From Fischerella sp. CENA71 (GTDB taxonomy: Bacteria; Cyanobacteriota; Cyanobacteriia; Cyanobacteriales; Nostocaceae), in contig JANBVI010000011.1 in NCBI GenBank assembly GCA_024239075.1, positions 1-64,000 of the forward strand: a stretch of DNA of 64,000 bases. Direction: 5' to 3'. Below the pieces are notes generated by a model that saw only the letters and a program-made list of their open reading frames with translations, did not search any database and was not told the origin of the DNA. Shown here piece after piece: positions 61,867-64,000 of the stretch (positions within the stretch are counted from its first letter, which is position 1; each line of letters starts with the position of its first letter). The translations under genes were made by a program, and so were the position numbers.

Positions 61867-64000
61867 ATGACTCCAGAAGAAATAAGATTGCAACAGGATC
61901 AAGAACGTGTCGCCTACTGGAAACGCTGGGGGCCTTATCTCAGCGATCGCCAATGGGGTACGGTGCGGGAGGATTATAGTCACGATGGTTCTGCCTGGGA
62001 TTATTTTCCTCACGATCATGCCCGATCGCGTGTTTACCGTTGGGGCGAAGACGGGATTGCGGGTATTTCCGATAGTCGGCAGCGTTTGTGTTTTGCGATC
62101 GCGCTGTGGAATGGCAACGATCCGATTCTCAAGGAACGACTGTTTGGGCTAACTGGCACAGAAGGTAATCACGGTGAGGATGTTAAAGAATATTACTTTT
62201 ATCTTGACAACACGCCCACCCATTCCTACATGAAATGTTTGTACAAGTATCCCCAACAAGCATTTCCCTACACGCAACTGGTACAAGAAAATCAGCGCCG
62301 CAGCAAATTTGAGCCGGAGTTTGAGCTACTTGATACGGGCATCTTTGCCGAGAACCGTTATTTTGATGTGTTTGTCGAGTATGCCAAAGCAGCACCGGAA
62401 GATATTTTAATTCAGATTGTGATCGCCAATCGTAGTTCGCAAGCTAGCACACTTCATTTACTGCCAACACTCTGGTTTCGCAATATCTGGGCTTGGAATC
62501 CCCAAATTGAGAAGCCTTTTATGAAAGTGGTGCGCTCAGACACAAACTTCAGTTTAATTGAAGCCGAGCATTCAAGTTTGGGAACTCGCTGGCTGTACTG
62601 CCAAGGAGATACAGAACTCCTGTTTACCGATAACGAAACGAACTATGAACGATTATATGGCTTCAACAATAGCTCACCTTACGTCAAAGATGGTATCAAT
62701 GATTATGTAGTAAACGGACAAACAGCAGCCATCAATGCCAACCGCATTGGGACAAAGTTTGCGGCGCATTACACATTGCAGCTTGCTCCTGGTGAAACTA
62801 AAATTGTGCGCTTACGGTTGAGTGATGTGCAAGCACTTACAGATCCGTTTGGTGCTGATTTTGACACAATTTTCCAGACACGCATTGCCGAAGCGGATGA
62901 ATTTTACCAGCGCATCACTCCCTTCCCCATGTCAGAAGATGAGCGCAACATTCAGCGACAGGCATTTGCCGGGTTACTATGGAGTAAGCAGTACTATCAC
63001 TACGTTGTACACGATTGGTTAAATGGCGACCCTGGACAACCGCCACCACCCCACACACGGAAAGCAGGACGTAACCATGAGTGGATTTCTTTGTTTAGTG
63101 AAGACATTCTCTCGATGCCCGATAAATGGGAATACCCTTGGTTTGCTGCTTGGGATTTAGCGTTTCATCTGATTTCTTTGGCCGTCATCGATCCGGGTTT
63201 TACCAAACTGCAATTAGATCGTCTGACCCGTGAATGGTATATGCAGCCTAACGGTCAAATGCCTGCTTATGAGTGGGCTTTTGGTGATGTTAACCCGCCT
63301 GTGCAGGCATGGGCTGCCTTGCGTGTTTATGAGATTGAGCAGAAATTTTACGGAAAAAGCGATCGCGCTTTTTTGCAACGGGTTTTTCACAAGCTGTTGC
63401 TGAATTTTACTTGGTGGGTAAATCGCAAAGATGTTGAAGGTAAGAACGTCTTTCAGGGTGGGTTTTTGGGACTGGACAACATCGGCGTATTTGACCGCAG
63501 CAAGGAACTACCCACAGGCGGGCATCTCAATCAAGCAGATGGTACAAGCTGGATGGGAATGTACTGTTTAAATATGTTGGCGATCGCACTGGAACTTGCC
63601 AAAGAAGATTCTAGCTACGAAGACATTGCCAGCAAGTTCTTTGAGCATTTTCTCTACATTGCTGATGCCATTGACGGCATTGGTAATGCAGATATTGCAT
63701 TATGGAATGAAGAAGACGGCTTTTACTACGATGCCCTGCATTTACCTGATGGGCGGCAATTTCCCCTTAAAGTGCGCTCAATGGTAGGGTTAATTCCCCT
63801 TTATGCTGTTACAGTCCTGGAATTAGAAACTTTACAGCGTTTTCCAGGTTTTAAACGGCGCATGATGTGGTTTATCCGCAACCGTCCTGACTTGAAGGAT
63901 AACGTCGCCTGCATGGAAACACCGGGGGTTGGAGCAAGAAGGCTATTGGCGATCGCTTATCGTACTAAACTGCAACGTATTTTGCAAAGGATGTTAGACG
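61867..64000 (+). CDS. GH63-like (MGH1-type) glucosidase, 3' end outside window
   Basis: The ATG at 61867 opens a frame that runs without a stop to the last base; about 711 residues are present. '[20 protein letters not shown]' and '[20 protein letters not shown]' near the N-terminus, '[20 protein letters not shown]' (about 420-439) and '[20 protein letters not shown]' (about 545-564) with '[18 protein letters not shown]' are features of the GH63/MGH1 (alpha,alpha)6-barrel glycosidases. Members hydrolyse glucosidic bonds of oligosaccharides or glucosylglycerate-type compounds. The acidic residues D430 and the one in QADGTSW are candidate catalytic groups. No signal peptide, so probably cytoplasmic. 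It follows an SDR resembling glucose dehydrogenases. Confidence 0.85.
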   Translation, partial: MTPEEIRLQQDQERVAYWKRWGPYLSDRQWGTVREDYSHDGSAWDYFPHDHARSRVYRWGEDGIAGISDSRQRLCFAIALWNGNDPILKERLFGLTGTEGNHGEDVKEYYFYLDNTPTHSYMKCLYKYPQQAFPYTQLVQENQRRSKFEPEFELLDTGIFAENRYFDVFVEYAKAAPEDILIQIVIANRSSQASTLHLLPTLWFRNIWAWNPQIEKPFMKVVRSDTNFSLIEAEHSSLGTRWLYCQGDTELLFTDNETNYERLYGFNNSSPYVKDGINDYVVNGQTAAINANRIGTKFAAHYTLQLAPGETKIVRLRLSDVQALTDPFGADFDTIFQTRIAEADEFYQRITPFPMSEDERNIQRQAFAGLLWSKQYYHYVVHDWLNGDPGQPPPPHTRKAGRNHEWISLFSEDILSMPDKWEYPWFAAWDLAFHLISLAVIDPGFTKLQLDRLTREWYMQPNGQMPAYEWAFGDVNPPVQAWAALRVYEIEQKFYGKSDRAFLQRVFHKLLLNFTWWVNRKDVEGKNVFQGGFLGLDNIGVFDRSKELPTGGHLNQADGTSWMGMYCLNMLAIALELAKEDSSYEDIASKFFEHFLYIADAIDGIGNADIALWNEEDGFYYDALHLPDGRQFPLKVRSMVGLIPLYAVTVLELETLQRFPGFKRRMMWFIRNRPDLKDNVACMETPGVGARRLLAIAYRTKLQRILQRMLD

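Overview
The window looks like DNA from a filamentous, probably heterocyst-forming cyanobacterium of the Nostoc/Anabaena type. The evidence is the many HIP1-like GCGATCGC octamers, moderate GC content, very large serine/threonine kinase-histidine kinase and multi-GAF kinase genes, a carotenoid oxygenase, and a dense load of decayed IS4, IS5, IS66 and IS630 copies plus small palindromic repeats. This placement is inference; no rRNA, tRNA or CRISPR array was recognised.

Layout. (1) 0.2-6 kb: a DMT exporter, a small secreted protein, and a redox group of type-II NADH dehydrogenase-like flavoprotein, DoxX-like membrane protein and GMC oxidoreductase. (2) 6-8.2 kb: an insertion-sequence graveyard (frameshifted IS4, IS66 tail, truncated IS5). 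(3) 8.5-17.1 kb: a carotenoid oxygenase, a 110-bp palindromic MITE-like repeat, and a 1,986-residue hybrid kinase. (4) 17-20 kb: small unrecognised genes, a MITE, IS630 and RecD2 remnants. (5) 20-50 kb: a plasmid-like or integrated-plasmid region. It holds two CoiA-like nuclease genes, a HEPN/ParA-type ATPase pair, a ParA/ribbon-helix-helix partition module flanked by short repeats, a YhcG-type nuclease with small neighbours, a tyrosine recombinase, a long minus-strand operon (RHH protein, ParM-like actin, small paralogous helical proteins, membrane proteins, a membrane-linked P-loop ATPase), an iteron-like array, a VapE-type primase/helicase, a large serine recombinase module, nested group II intron remnants, and a second ParM-like/small-protein pair. 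(6) 50-64 kb: a four-GAF histidine kinase with NarL-type regulator, then thiol/redox enzymes, SDRs, a NicO-type metal transporter, DMT and MFS transporters, and a GH63-like glucosidase that runs off the right edge.

Three partition-type modules (parA-RHH at 24.5 kb, ParM-like at 35.9 kb and 48.2 kb) and one replication primase in about 25 kb suggest a composite of several plasmid backbones. The most unusual signals are: a family of about 110-bp hairpin elements with conserved flanks but covarying arms (28.3, 47.5 and, more distantly, 45.3 kb), one of them sitting inside a MITE whose second copy at 18.25 kb lacks it; the overlapping HEPN-ParA gene pair; the symmetric TGTTCCA/TGGAACA array in front of the ParM-like gene; and the operon with three copies of an unrecognised short domain.

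Limits: all family calls come from reading motifs by eye. No database search, structure prediction or statistics were run.
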